This document shows, in pieces, positions 1 through 12,910 of a stretch of DNA of 64,000 nucleotides. The notes under the pieces are model-generated. The model was given only the letters and a program-made list of their open reading frames with translations, was not told the DNA's origin and did not search any database. The stretch covers positions 186,001 through 250,000 of the forward strand of contig JAJEKV010000083.1 of assembly GCA_021234155.1 (NCBI GenBank), written 5' to 3'. Each line of letters begins with the position of its first letter. Position 1 is the stretch's first letter. The stretch comes from Isoetes taiwanensis (Eukaryota; Streptophyta; Lycopodiopsida; Isoetales; Isoetaceae). Both the position numbers and the translations under genes were made by a program.

Positions 1-1972
<1,972 letters not shown>

Positions 1973-2756
1973 CTAAGCTCGTGCCTTCCTTAATTTGGAC
2001 AGCTCACGACGAATAACAGAAGCCCTCTGCAAAGGTTGTGGAACAATCATTCAGTAAACAGATATAAATACATTGATTATGTTAACAAGATATTCCTACC
2101 TTGACTTTTGCTACCATGAGCTTAAAACGGTCAAAATCATTTAGGGATGCCCTCTTCTTCTGAACAATGAGCTTACGGCCCCAAGAACTCTTTTCCCATC
2201 TGTTCTGAACATCTATAAATTTAAGAAACAAAACATTAAACTTAACAGAGTAAAAACCATCTATAGGTGTGCACATAACTAATTCTACACAAAAACGGCC
2301 TCAGCTCCTAAAAACAAACTAGGCACACAAACCTGCAGTTTCGATTGCTGCTTTAAGCTCCGACTTCTTTGGCGTTTTGGGAATGTCGATCTTAATATCA
2401 GTCAAGGAAAGCCGCTTAAAGTTGCAAGAGGTCCTTACAATGTCTGGGTAATCAATAAGTGCCTGTTCATGGCAAAAGATGTTATAAAATCAATACTTGC
2501 ATGATAACTTCGCGAACAAATTATGAGATCTGAATGAGAAGATTACCCTGTTCTGATCAATGACATCGACTATAACTACCAGCTTCCCATAATCTGGCCC
2601 ATAATTTACCAGGGCAACCCTTCCGATTTCAACAAACCTTTTGAAAGGCTACAAAAAAATAAAGAAGATTGAATCATATTGAAAGCGATCCTAATAGAAT
2701 GAAACCACACTGGCAGTCATAACCAGGAAATGAGAATGGAAGACGAAAAATACCAT
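1973..2756 (-). CDS. RPL14: 60S ribosomal protein eL14 (five exons)
   Basis: Component of the cytosolic large ribosomal subunit. Exons on the minus strand: 2754-2756 (only the ATG), 2547-2648, 2333-2462, 2100-2212 and 1973-2026. All introns are GT-AG. The spliced length is 402 nt, giving 133 residues plus TAG, close to the usual ~134 of plant eL14. Diagnostic stretches are [17 protein letters not shown] at the N-terminus (KOW-like fold), [20 protein letters not shown], then [34 protein letters not shown] and a basic C-terminus [12 protein letters not shown]. The start is fixed by family alignment, with the first intron falling directly after the initiator codon. No frameshift or stop interrupts it, so it appears functional. 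It is the only clearly intact conserved gene in the window. Confidence 0.96.
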
Positions 2757-2773
2757 CTTGGCTGGGTCCGGCG

Positions 2774-2850
2774 CTAGGGTTTTGCTCCGACGTCCGCCGA
2801 AACGAGGCTAAAATCCCACCCTAAATCCAAGCTTCCCGGGAAACCCTAAA
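2774..2850 (-). promoter_or_regulatory. RPL14 promoter/5' UTR with two telo-box motifs
   Basis: On the minus strand, upstream of the RPL14 ATG, lies an AAAACCCTAG motif (2774-2783). A second AAACCCTAA-type motif lies at 2841-2850 in the opposite orientation. Telo-boxes of this type are a known hallmark of plant translation-machinery gene promoters and support co-regulation with other ribosomal-protein genes. Confidence 0.7.
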
Positions 2851-2935
2851 ACAAAATATCAATCCTTCTTTTTATATTTTAATAATCTCAAAGTTGCATG
2901 TCCCTATAATGTACCTCAAACTAGCTCAAACTAAA

Positions 2936-3056
2936 GGGCAACCCTTTGTGCGCTAGCACTTGTTAGGTTGCCCTCTCGCACTATGTATAGATCCGTCCCA
3001 TAGCCCAGCTGGGTTCCCTTGGACATTAAAAATATATCTATCTATCTTAATGAAAA
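2936..3056 (+). mobile_element. Retroposon 3' end: stem-loop plus ATCT tail
   Basis: GGGCAACC (2936-2943) can pair with GGTTGCCC (2966-2973) to form an 8-bp stem. About 60 nt later comes a short (ATCT)n run (3031-3048). A terminal hairpin followed by a short microsatellite tail is typical of some LINE and SINE 3' ends. A similar arrangement occurs at 35098-35178. No coding part remains. Confidence 0.45.
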
Positions 3057-3499
3057 GCCTTCAATTATGTGGTGAATGGGAGCATATTTTTAAGAATATC
3101 TACATGGGCCAATAGAAACCTTTGTTTTTGCTGAATGTTCTGTGAATATCTCTTTTGACTTTTACCTATTGTATGCATATTCCAGCTCACCCAGAGAAAT
3201 GAGCGATCTAAAGGTTGTACATTTTTAAGCATGTATGTACATAATGGATAGCAATAAAATATAGTGGAATGACGTTTATTTCATAGCATTGTAGTGCTGG
3301 AAGTACAAGCAATCTCAGTGGTTCTCCCCATGGAATGTATAGGCACACAGGTGCGTGCAGGTACAGATGTAGAAGAATCACGATCAGTTGAAACAATACA
3401 GTGATGCTTGCTTCCTTAGCAGACTCTAGGATGCCCACACCACTACATGCGTACCCATTTGCCCATGAAGAAATGCAGACTGATAGCTTCTATTTGTAC

Positions 3500-3900
3500 G
3501 GGTGCATATCATCTCCTTATTGAGACATGCAGATGGACTTGGGAGGCACGCGAGGACACGATCTGTCAATGTTACTAACAGGGGGCCATTGAGGATGAAT
3601 GCCATGTCCTTCAGACCTGTCCAGCATTCCATCATATTCGGGCACGGTATGTCCAATAGTTTTGTCAGACCAGCTGTTGCATGTGCTATTGGACACGACC
3701 TCCTTGAGCTTGCTAACTTCATATCCTTAAGAGGTCATAGATATGCGTACTCAGTTGTGTCCTCAAGTATAGTATTGAATTGTGTTATATCATCTCATTG
3801 TACAGTTTACCAATATACTTATTACTGCCAAGCATTTTCCTCGAAAACCCTTCAGGAAAGGGGGGAAGGGGGCGGTAGAAGGGGGATGGATTAATCCCGA
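3500..3900 (+). pseudogene. LINE ORF2 C-terminal zinc-finger fossil with 3' UTR
   Basis: Read in its original frame, 3520-3660 gives an RW..E motif followed by CQCY, GAIEDECHVLQTCPAF and HHIRARYV. This matches the Cys-rich C-terminal domain of some non-LTR retrotransposons, with consensus RW...ERLC..C....EDE.H.L..C. An in-frame stop and the missing RT domain show it is a 5'-truncated fossil. The downstream segment at 3835-3900 (TTTTCCTCGAAAACCC then GGATTAATCCC) resembles the 3' UTRs at 9250-9300 and 34951-35010. That places all three in one LINE family or its SINE partner. Confidence 0.6.
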
Positions 3901-5905
3901 TAGTAGTATGCTTGGTGCTCTCTTTGTTTGGGTCACATAAACCAATTGATCTCTGTGGACGATCTATTATATGTTGTTCCCTTATGGGATGATGGTGGGA
4001 TTAACACAAAATGGAAAGTGGGTCGCTATTAATGCGAAAGATTATTTTTGTACCGCCACACATGGCGCTACCCAATAATGCATAATAGAAATAAGGTCAA
4101 GATTCATTAAATGATTGACAGCAGGTCGTAGAAGGGGCAATTTGACGGAACAACATGTTGATTTCTCGGCTCCCCACTTACCATTTTTTTTTTTTTTTTT
4201 TTTTTGCATGCTACATGTTGGAGTTTCTACATGTTGGCTTTTCCTACACGTTTGCTACATCATGCCTTAGTAGCTGCCTAGTGGCAATGACTGAAAGATA
4301 GACTGAAGCAGAGTTTTGATGCGTGTTGCCCAAGGTCTTCTGGCAGCTCAAAATTAATGTAAGGACTTTGCCATACGTATTTCTCCAGGGCAAATAGAGC
4401 ACGGCCTTTTGTGTTATATACCTTGATCACGCCATTTATGGTTTTTAAAGATTACATTCACAAATAGAAAGTATGGCCTTGAGGGAGTAAACCTTTGGAG
4501 CTATTTCACTCCATGAATAATACATGGGATGGTTCTTAGACTATCACTTTGCACAACGATTGGATATTTTAATATCCTAAATGTGTAACCAAGCTGGTGA
4601 GCTTCAAAATATTCCCGAATATCCTATAATGTGTTTAATTCTAAGGTCCATATTTCGATACATTTAACATGCTGGATGCTTTACTGAACCACTGGGGATT
4701 TTAAGTTGCTTATATGATTAAATACATCCTTCTGAATATGTATTACCAGTAGAGAAATGTATAACCTAATTCCAAAATTGCCCTTAGCGGCTACGATAGG
4801 AGGCCCTAATCTTGAAATTGCCCATAGCGGCTGGAGTTTTATGATAGGAGGCAGTAGAGATATCTAGCCGACCTGAGCATGGATTTTCTAGGTATTCTGG
4901 GCTCTTCTATATTCGTCATTTGAGAATGGCAACCGTGGAGCATACCCAAAGCGGATTCTGGTCAGAAGAGCATGTAGTATGGCAAAGCAAAGCTTGCATG
5001 TAGTATGGCAACATACCCAAAGCGGATTCTGGTCAGATGGCAAAGCAAACTTGCATGTAGTATGGCAAAGCATGGCTATAGCCAATGATGCTAGCATTTT
5101 GTCGATGGATCTTCACAAGAGCAGTACTGTTATTGAGAGCTTTAGCAAAAGGGGCAAACAGGGCTATGGTGGCCTGCCACAAAATCGGAGCTCAGATTTC
5201 CAATACAGTTTATCAGTTTTTCTCATTGAAAAATCATGGCATCATTGTCCATTTGCATGTGCAATCATCAAGATATATTTTCCACTTTGGAATCCAGTTA
5301 ACAGGCTTTGATATGACAAGTTTTTTTCGAGGCATAAATCGATGTGGTAATTTGCTTTTGATACAGATTTGACCATGTTTGTTGCGAGCAGGCTACAGAT
5401 AAGCAAAGTGATCTATATTTGCAAGAAATTGATCCAGAGTCTAGTTCCTGGACAGTTTTTCAGTGTCAAATTTAGTCTATAAACTTGTGGCAAGTGTACA
5501 TGAGTTACGGATCTTTTGTTGCAAGTTATTAAGCATGCTTCAAGAAAATATGGAGATCCCTTAGGCAAGGATAAGCTAACTGTTCCTATTCTGTTCCTGA
5601 TACTCAAGATGAGGATGGGCTTATGTTTTACATCGAATGAATACCAGGTATTACAGTGATAATTTGTGATGCTTAGACATTAGGGAACAACTAAGATCAA
5701 TATCTAGCATTATAACAAGGGGTTTTTTTTTCTGTTTTTGTACTATTTTCTCTAAGGTTTTCATATGATTTGGTGGCCGTATTCATCCAGGTGTACTAAA
5801 TAGTATTTCTAGAGTGCACCCTTTTCTTAGCCGTTCATTTTAAAAAGGAGGCAAATCCTGTGGTGGAGGCTTTTTGGTGGTGGGTGTGAATATCCTCCCA
5901 TTATT
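3901..5905. other. Unassigned intergenic DNA with local repeats
   Basis: It holds a poly-T run near 4184-4205 and a local direct repeat. The segment CATACCCAAAGCGGATTCTG occurs near 4938 and again about 75 bp later, interleaved with repeats of CATGTAGTATGGCAA (4970-5070). Open frames here are low-content products of these repeats. I recognise no gene. Confidence 0.4.
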
Positions 5906-5906
5906 T

Positions 5907-5938
5907 TTAGGGTTTTTTTAGGGTTTTTTAGGGTTTCT
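5907..5938 (+). promoter_or_regulatory. Cluster of three telo-box motifs
   Basis: Three successive TTTAGGGTTT motifs with variable T-runs lie about 130-160 bp upstream of the ATG at 6065. Clusters like this occur in plant promoters and 5' UTRs. The spacing is irregular and too short for a telomeric tract. It suggests a once-active promoter reading to the right. Confidence 0.4.
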
Positions 5939-6064
5939 TTTTAGCTTGGTAAGTTTGGAAAATGAGCTCGGGAGCAAGCATTTTTTGGAAAGCAACAGGG
6001 CAGATTGGCCCAACCATGGAGTGCCCTTAAGCCATTCCTGTTCGTATTAATTAAGTTTTGAACA

Positions 6065-6583
6065 ATGGCGTACTTCTTGGGACAAAAAGCTTTCGATTCC
6101 TTGCATTTTCTTCAAGCCAGCTTCGTGAAATCCGAAGACGAAGACCCACAGTTACTCCGGATTTGCAGTAGGGATTGGCTTCTGCAGGGTTTTTGCACTG
6201 CCGGATTTGCCACAGGATTGGCTTCTGCAAGGTTTTGCACTGCCGGATTTGAAACAGGATTTGCTTTCACATCTGGGGCAGGGATAACTGCAGTTGCACA
6301 ACACGTATGCTCTTTGACACTACCATTTCATTTTTGCTTTTCCCATAACTCGAAATGGTGCTCTGTTCTATCTGCAAATGTTGTATCAAGGTCTGATCAT
6401 AGGTCGTTATTTGCTTCTACAGGATTTGCTTTCACATCTGGGGCAGGGATAACAGCAGTTGCACAACATGTATGCTCTTTGACACTACCATTTCATTTTT
6501 GCTTTTCACATAACTCGAAATGGTGCTCTGTTCTATCTGCAAATGTTGTATCAAGGTCTGATCATAGGTCGTTATCAAGTTAA
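6065..6583 (+). CDS. Hypothetical ORF containing an in-frame tandem duplication
   Basis: The open frame of 172 codons starts MAYFLGQKAFDSLHF. It contains a short internal duplication (TAGFATG/TAGFETG) and then two 55-residue copies beginning FAFTSGAGITAVAQHV. The DNA repeat is 165 bp long: 6255-6419 and 6420-6575. Because 165 is divisible by three, the frame survives. Each copy also contains a good splice donor (CAC|GTATGC) and the junction carries an acceptor (TTCTACAG|G). The real unit may therefore be a duplicated exon plus intron rather than a long protein. I do not recognise a family. The telo-box cluster upstream supports a gene start near here. Confidence 0.35.
   Translation: MAYFLGQKAFDSLHFLQASFVKSEDEDPQLLRICSRDWLLQGFCTAGFATGLASARFCTAGFETGFAFTSGAGITAVAQHVCSLTLPFHFCFSHNSKWCSVLSANVVSRSDHRSLFASTGFAFTSGAGITAVAQHVCSLTLPFHFCFSHNSKWCSVLSANVVSRSDHRSLSS
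6255..6577 (+). repeat. 165-bp tandem duplication, two copies
   Basis: Copy one is 6255-6419 and copy two starts at 6420, with only a few differences (for example ACACG versus ACATG). Near-identity implies a recent duplication. A smaller duplication of about 44 bp (GGATTGGCTTCTGCA) lies immediately upstream near 6172-6240. Confidence 0.9.
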
Positions 6584-7625
6584 TCTAGCATGCCTGCACA
6601 TATTCTAGAAGAAGTAAAATCCATAGGGAAACTATTCTCAATGCGAAGGAGCCTGTCTTATCTCGGAGATACAAAATCAGAATTAGAATTGGAAGAAACC
6701 TAATAGTGAGCTCTGAGTCTCCTGGTAGATTCATGATCTTAGGCCACTGTATTTCATGATCTTGGTTAATAAAAAGATCCTTCCATTTCTGGTTGCATTT
6801 TCCCACGAAAAATCTCATTAGATTGTTTGTCTTAGAAAGAGGAACCACAAGGCAGAGCTGATAATTCTTTATAGTGAAGAGAAGAAGCATTTTCCTACCA
6901 ATTAACTTGAAATGTGAGTTTCAGAATAGCGATTTAAATCTTTTATTGTAGGAAGAGTTCAAACAATCATATGCAATTATAAATAGTTGTTTGCTCAAGA
7001 TGATCGAGTGTTATTATCTAGATGGATGCAGGAACATAGTGAAAGTGGGTGGCAGGTTACTTAGAGACAGCATGTTGGGATTCCTCAAGATATTTGTACT
7101 GCCACATGGTCTTTTGCTGGCTTAACAACATCATCGGCTACAAATAGTCAATTGATGGAGTGCAAAGACAATTTTCGAGATCCACTCTTTTCTGATTTCA
7201 GATAGAAAGAAAAAGAATGTGACAATTTGTTGCTGTGAGAATCATTTTGATGCTGCTCCTTGCATTTCATGTGCTTGTTGTTACAGGTTAGTCTGCAACT
7301 GCTTGGGATTTTACCATAAATGCTCTGCTGTTTTTTTTTTCCTTGTTCTAATTGTCAAGAACTAACTTTATTGATGTCTTCCTTTATACTCAACTTGCAG
7401 AGCTTGATTACATAACGGGCATATGTGTCTCTCCTTGTTCCATACAACGACTCCAATGATGCAGTAGCAAACACACAAGAACAATGTAGTTAAACATACA
7501 GTACAGACCTATGGCAGAATATAGTTGCCATGCTTAGGGCTTAACAAGAGATTTACATAGACGTAAGATACAAAGATGGTCCTGTTTGCTGATCTTTGTA
7601 AAACGCATGTCGATATGGAATTCAA

Positions 7626-7729
7626 ACTCCTATATTATAGTTCCCTTTATTAGTGGTTTATAATTCACCTATTGTTGACTCCTATATTATAGTTCCCTTT
7701 ATTAGTGGTTTATAATTCACCTATTGTTG
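7626..7729 (+). repeat. 52-bp perfect tandem duplication
   Basis: The sequence beginning ACTCCTATATTATAGTTCCC is present twice, at 7626-7677 and 7678-7729, head to tail and apparently identical. Confidence 0.9.
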
Positions 7730-8096
7730 ACTGTAATATATATGCGTACTTTATCTGTTCTTTATCTGCTTATCTTTATTCTAATACTGACAAATCACCA
7801 TATTTTTTTTTCAGTTGTTTATTTTTTGGCACTTATATACTTACATAAACAACCTCTATAGTGTATATTTCTTGGCACTTACATACTTACATAAACAGGC
7901 TAACTGGCCCATAAAGTTTACGTATGTTTGCTTTAGTTAGGGCCCGAAGGGCCCAAATTTTTTTTTAATAGAACAATCAACACACAACTACCATTAACAT
8001 CCTTAACACAAACCATTGCATTCAACACATTTAAATTAAAATCCCCCTTAAACCCCCTTTGGTTTGGGTGCATATTCACACGGGGGGTTACGTAGA

Positions 8097-8132
8097 TATA
8101 TACACACGGGGGTTACCCCCCGTGTGTATATA
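8097..8132. repeat. Perfect 16-bp hairpin
   Basis: TATACACACGGGGG-type left arm (8097-8112) pairs perfectly with the right arm (8117-8132) across a 4-nt loop. It is strong enough to form a cruciform or RNA hairpin. A partial third copy of the CACACGGGGGGTTAC motif precedes it near 8077. Confidence 0.8.
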
Positions 8133-8429
8133 GAATATTTCTGTTCTCAAACCTATACAGGTTAAGTGTGCCAACTGATCCTTATCTCCATTACGGTTTA
8201 TCCATTTTATTATGGTTAATTTATGAATGCACATGAGAGCTCGGATGACCTCAACATAAAGATAATGATCAGGGAAATGCATCTGAGTTTTTACTAAGGC
8301 ATACAACAGCTTATCCATCTTAGAATGGTAATTGTTAAGAAGTTATTTCTGATATGAACAGTTATAGCTGAAACTTTGGTATTGAATAAATTTGTCTTGA
8401 TTATTTAATTTATTCTCACATAGCTCACT

Positions 8430-9068
8430 ATGTCTATGGGCAAAAGGTCTACATTAGGTGATCGGTTGAAAATCGAGAAGCCTAAGGTACCTTTTGGCCC
8501 TTGCATCTTTACCCGTCTATCCTGGTATTGGATTCTAGTTCGCATGCCTGTCATAGGTCAATCTATGTAGATAGAGCTGAGTTACACACTTCGGGCATGT
8601 AGGAAATGTTTATCTGGGTTGTTATAGGCCCGACTCATATAAACAGATGTAAGAACTACTCAACTTCGGGCTGTCAAAGAATCAAAATATTTTTTATACT
8701 TGAGTTTGTTTCCTCTCTGAACGGTTTGACGATACAAATCTGATAAACTATAATGCTCGGAGAAGTAGATTTCTCTATTTGGCTATGTAGATTTGTTTGG
8801 GCTACTATTAATTTGTTCAGTCTTTTCCAGCAAGCTAAGTCCAGCAATTTTAGACGATGGAAGTGAAGGCAAGTAATCTTGTTGGGTTTTGCATTTGCAT
8901 TTCTGCCATTCTTCTGTGCCCTATGTGTCCTTACTTCTGTTAACTTTTTTTGCAGAACTAGCCCTTTTGCGCTTCAATCGATCTGAACTGAAGAAATGGA
9001 TGGGCAAGAAATTAAAAAATGATGCTCCTAAATTCGAGAAGCTAAAGCAGCCTCAGAAAACATCAAAG
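8430..9068 (+). CDS. Ulp1-like gene, 5' exons (basic N-terminus)
   Basis: Three phase-compatible exons. 8430-8486 encodes MSMGKRSTLGDRLKIEKPK. 8835-8868 encodes LSPAILDDGSE and ends phase 1 at a GC donor, AG|GCAAGT. 8956-9068 encodes ELALLRFNRSELKKWMGKKL and further Lys-rich sequence ending KTSK, phase 0, followed by GTACAT. The acceptor of exon 3 is TTTTTTTGCAG. Joined, these give about 68 residues, strongly basic and probably nuclear. Exon 3 joins in phase to the acceptor at 11841, across LINE fossils lodged in the intron. I take this as the start of the gene that ends at 20428. The first ATG is not supported by a 5' UTR signal, so more exons could lie upstream. Confidence 0.5.
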
Positions 9069-9142
9069 GTACATGTGGTATTTATTTTCTTGCTCCAATT
9101 TGAGATTTCAATCATGTTTTCACCATACTTTCTTTGTCAGGT

Positions 9143-10070
9143 TACAGAGAATAGAATAGAATAGAATAGTTTTTTTAACGTCCACGAAGACCAATAGGTC
9201 ATGGGACCCATACAATGGGCTAGTACAATCATTACTACTAGGATTAAAAAACCCCTGCCTCGAAAGGTTTTCAAGGGAAAAACCTTTGCAGTAATGATGA
9301 TACTAGACAAGCTTAGATAATGACTACTGAGGGCTCAGTAATTGCAGACGTTTATCTAGAACCTCAAGTATGTATAATGCCAAGTCATGCATGATGGTGA
9401 TACCGAGAAGTTGTGGGCGTGGAATGGAATGCTAAAGGTCGAAAAATGATTTGGGACTATCTCAAAAGCGGGGCAACTTCGGAAGAGTATGGCTTTCATC
9501 TTCAATAACACATGGCGGCAACTTGAGGCACAGTCTCGCTTCTCCCGGCAATTGCGGCCGCTCCCATCTACCCTGTCTCAATCCGTATTTGTGAGACCCC
9601 GTGCGAATTGATGCAATAGCTACAAGCTTGTTCCTGGACAATGAAGCAAGCAAATAAGCTTGGGGCCCTGGTGCCAAAGTGGGATTTATGTGTGCATGAT
9701 AATGACCAGTTTTCACTTGGGCCAAAGTAACTGCGTCCCATATCTTTTGAGAAAAACGACCATTAAGATATTGTTGCAAAAGCTCAGGATCAGAACTGGC
9801 AAGCATCAGGCAGTGCTCTGGTTGCACAGCCCAACGTGCAAACCATGTAGTGCAATGCTCTTTCCAACATCGTTTCAAACGCTGAGAAGAACAATGTTGC
9901 AGTAATACTATTGCATGGCGGCACAAATCATGTAAAATCAGATGCTCACAAGCAATTTCGTGGAGTTTGTCATATAATAGGCAAACCATCAAGATTTGTA
10001 AACTTACTAAGCCACTGCAATAAAAGTCTTTATAGAATTTTAATGTTTTGAAGAATGCATCCATTGACAT
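9143..10070 (-). pseudogene. LINE fossil: C-terminal domain, 3' UTR and (TATTC)n tail
   Basis: On the minus strand, 9462-10070 is an open frame of 202 codons. Its end reads ASIRTGSHKYGLRQGRWERP, then EARLC and IEDESHTL. This is the C-terminal RT-associated Cys/His module of some non-LTR retrotransposons. Several expected Cys are replaced by Leu (LCLKLPP, TLPKLPRF). A 3' UTR follows with CCTTTCGAGGCAGGGG and TTTTTTAATCC, and the element ends in a pentamer tail (TATTC)n at about 9143-9165. The RT and endonuclease are missing, so the copy is dead on arrival or internally deleted. It lies in antisense within an intron of the Ulp1-like gene. Confidence 0.65.
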
Positions 10071-10892
10071 TGTTATTTTGACTCAGTATTATGAATTTTC
10101 TCACAAAACAAATTCACTTAAAATCCAAAAGATATTAACAAGCCTCATCTTCTCCATTATCTTATAATCAGTGATAGAATCTTAAAACTTGGATTACGAA
10201 TAAATAATTGGGACTTGTTTGGGTTTGATTCTAAAAGGCTTTTTTATTTTAAATTAAACAATTCATGATATATTGGTACATAGTAACTTTTTTAATGTGC
10301 CACATGTCGATATTTCATTGGTAATTCTGTTTTTTGAAGGATGACAATCTATTATCAAGGAACATCAAGATACATACAAGGGACCTGTGACATGGGACTC
10401 AAAACCTAGAGGACGAGATAGTCCACTAAGCAAAACCACCCATACACAATATATAATCACACCCCTTGCGCCACCTTGAGGCGTTTAATGGCCTCGTCAC
10501 AATCAACATGTTCTGCAACATCGAGATGATCATCAACAGACATCAAGTTATCATGCCACTGAATAGTGCGAGGCATGATAGCCTTGTGAGATGACATAAC
10601 AGACTTCTTCCTTGCTGCCTTCTTCTAGTTGACCTGTTGCCATGATTCTTTAGCAGACTGAAGATTAGGACCATCAGCCATAACAACCTTAGAAGCATGA
10701 GAAGCAGAAGCAACAACGGGGAGTAGTAGGAACTATAGCGGCAGCTGACGGTGCTAAGGACGATACCATTGGAACTGTATGTAGAGCATCTTCCATAGCC
10801 GAGGAATGCAAAGCAACTGGCAAAGGTTGATCATGAATAGATGAAGAAATAACAATAGGAGCTTGAAGCTGAGAAGAATGTTGAACAGATGT

Positions 10893-11640
10893 CTAAGACG
10901 CACGAGTACCTCGACAAAAGCTAGCAAAAGCCTCCTTATCAGGAAACAAACAGGCTAATTCTGGGCCATTCAGAAGCTTAAGATCCAACTTCTTATACCA
11001 AGGACCGCTCTTCACAACTATACAATCTGGTAAAGGCGAGTCCATAGGCATAGAAACACAAATCCTTGGACCATTCATGATGGAGTGTGAGATATGAACC
11101 CCAAGTCCCATTGCAATTGCAACTAGAAATTGATGAGCCATTAGATCAGGAGGAAGATTAGGTAACGAGAACCAGCAAGGCATCTTTAAATCACGAACTG
11201 TATCTGGTGTAAAGCCAGAAGAGTAATATTGGTACATTATATATTCCCCACCAAGTGGATCAATCCCTCTTGATACCAAAGAGTCCACTGCATCACTACT
11301 TTCAAACATAATGAGAACAAAGTTTTTTGCCAACAACTTGATGAACTAAAAAGGAGGAAGTTGAAGGCATCTTAAAAGGAGAGATAACCAAACACGGAAC
11401 CATGAAAAATCTAAATAGCCACAAGTAAAATACCCAAGAACTGCACAGGAAGATAAGTTCTCAGCACACTTAATATGAGCTTGATGGTCCACCTCAGGGT
11501 AAAAGAAAGCTAGGGTGTCCAAAAAAAATGACTTTACATTATGTATAATGTAGGGCAATGTAGGCACCCGTTTTTGTTTTTTTTTTTGAATTTTAGTTAG
11601 TTGGGATATGTAATCATTAGGATATGCCACATCATCAATT
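10893..11640 (-). pseudogene. LINE ORF1 fossil with DUF4283-like domain
   Basis: One minus-strand frame runs from about 11630 to 10893 with an in-frame stop at 11346-11348. The conserved part is KNFVLIMFESSDAVDSLVSR, then a Tyr/Phe-rich strand, CWFSLPNLPPDLMAHQFLVA and AMGLGVHISHSI. That is the pattern of the DUF4283 domain, which forms the N-terminal RNA-binding part of ORF1 in plant L1-type LINEs. Remnants of a Ser/Pro-rich tail continue to about 10440. It may belong to the same insertion as 9143-10070 with EN-RT deleted, or be a separate older element. I cannot decide. Confidence 0.55.
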
Positions 11641-11841
11641 CAAAATTATGAGAGGCAGTGGCAACCAGGAAGGACGTTCATTGCGATTTTTCAGAGGGAG
11701 ATTGCAACGTGTTTCTTCTTTGGGAAAAAATTTGCCGCCCTTCCAAGTTCTGGTGTTCTGTGCGATCAGAGAAGCAATTGGACAACATTTTGTTATTTTT
11801 CCTTGAAATCCTTCCAAGCAATGGACGCCTTTGCCTCCCAG

Positions 11842-12749
11842 AAGTCACCCAGATTAAATAAGAATTTGAAAACAGTCGATTCTAGCAAGAAAGCCGAAAA
11901 AAACAAGGTTCAAGCATTTGAAGAACCAGGGCCAAAAAGAAGACTTATTTGTGAAGAACCCGCTGTTGTGGAAGCAAAGCATGTAAGATGTGTCAATGCA
12001 GAAGAAATTTTCCAGATTTACAGGAGGTCATGGACGAGCAGTGGGGTTCTAAAGACATTAAGGGGTTCAAAGAATCTAGCGTGAAGCCAGAGTGGGCTGA
12101 CAGCTTCTACAAGCATTATGAAATTGTTTTTGGTAAGCTAGAGGTCACCAATCGCCATGTACCTGAGTACTTTGCTCGTGCCTTTGCCCTTCAATTAACA
12201 GGTAAAAAAGTAGATTGGGATACATTTAAAGTTTTGGCCAAAGATTTGGCAAAGGGAGGAGCAAAAGAATCTGCTATCACAGAAGAAATTGGGACCTCTA
12301 AATCCACATCCAAGGTTCTTAAATTGCAGCAAGGATTTTACCCTAAGAAAGACCTTGAATTTGCAGAAACTCTATTGCAGCAGTGCCATGGACAGTTAAT
12401 TAGCAGCTCTTCCAAGGTTGAAGAACTGAAAAATCAGCAAGCAGAGAACTACATGACAACATAAATAAGATTTCAGGAAGAAAAGATGCACATGAAGAGG
12501 ACCTAGCACAGATTCAACAAGACATTGACAGTGTTCTTGATGACGCTAAGCAGAACAAGAGGGACATCAAGAATGTGCAGCAAGAGGTTGACCTTTTGAT
12601 GAGGGATCGAAGCAGGAAGGAAGAAATGTTGAAGAGAATTCAGGAGCCTTTGGAGAAAGCCATTCGGGAAACGGAGTTATGTGAAAAGAGGATTGCAGAA
12701 CTTGAGGAGGCTCATAAAGTTCAGTTTGAGTGCTGCAGATGGCTCGATG
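11842..12749 (+). pseudogene. Ulp1-like gene, central exons (coiled coil)
   Basis: Exon 11842-11982 follows the acceptor TTTGCCTCCCAG and encodes KSPRLNKNLKTVDSSKKAEK and on to VEAKH, phase 0. Exon 12024-12749 begins EVMDEQWGSKDIKGFKESS. It continues through a globular part (PEWADSFYKHYEIVFGKLEV, VPEYFARAFALQLTGKKVDW) into a long heptad-rich coiled coil (QIQQDIDSVLDDAKQNK, EEMLKRIQEPLEKAIRETEL). It ends phase 1 at GATG|GTATGC. Two blemishes are visible. The gap 11983-12023 is either a 41-nt intron or a frameshift, and a one-base shift near 12440 puts TAA after ENYMTT. The coiled coil resumes in the new frame, so the copy is probably a pseudogene. I do not recognise the N-terminal globular family. 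Confidence 0.5.
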
Positions 12750-12910
12750 GTATGCATAAGTACATGATGCATTCTACAGCGATTCTCCTTCAGCCCAAAA
12801 CAAGCTTAGTGATCTCTCCAGCTCAAGAAAAATTCATATCTGTGCATGGATGTGTGTTTTGTACTAATGGCTTTGCTAATAATGAACCTATCCTAGTCGC
12901 CCACTTTATT

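Larger units (their letters stand above)
6600..8429. other. Unassigned DNA upstream of the Ulp1-like gene
   Basis: AT-rich, with no recognisable domains. It includes the 52-bp tandem duplication at 7626-7729, a repeated GGCACTTAYATACTTACATAAACA segment near 7830-7895 and the hairpin at 8097-8132. Upstream exons of the following gene could lie here, but I cannot place them. Confidence 0.35.

Noticed and set aside
3426-3894. Two overlapping open frames of ~98 and 130 codons on opposite strands
   Set aside because: Both are shadows of the LINE C-terminal fossil, whose original frame (EDECHVLQTC) contains a stop.
5907-5938. Interstitial telomere repeat
   Set aside because: Only three TTTAGGG words with irregular T spacing, so a telo-box cluster is a better description.
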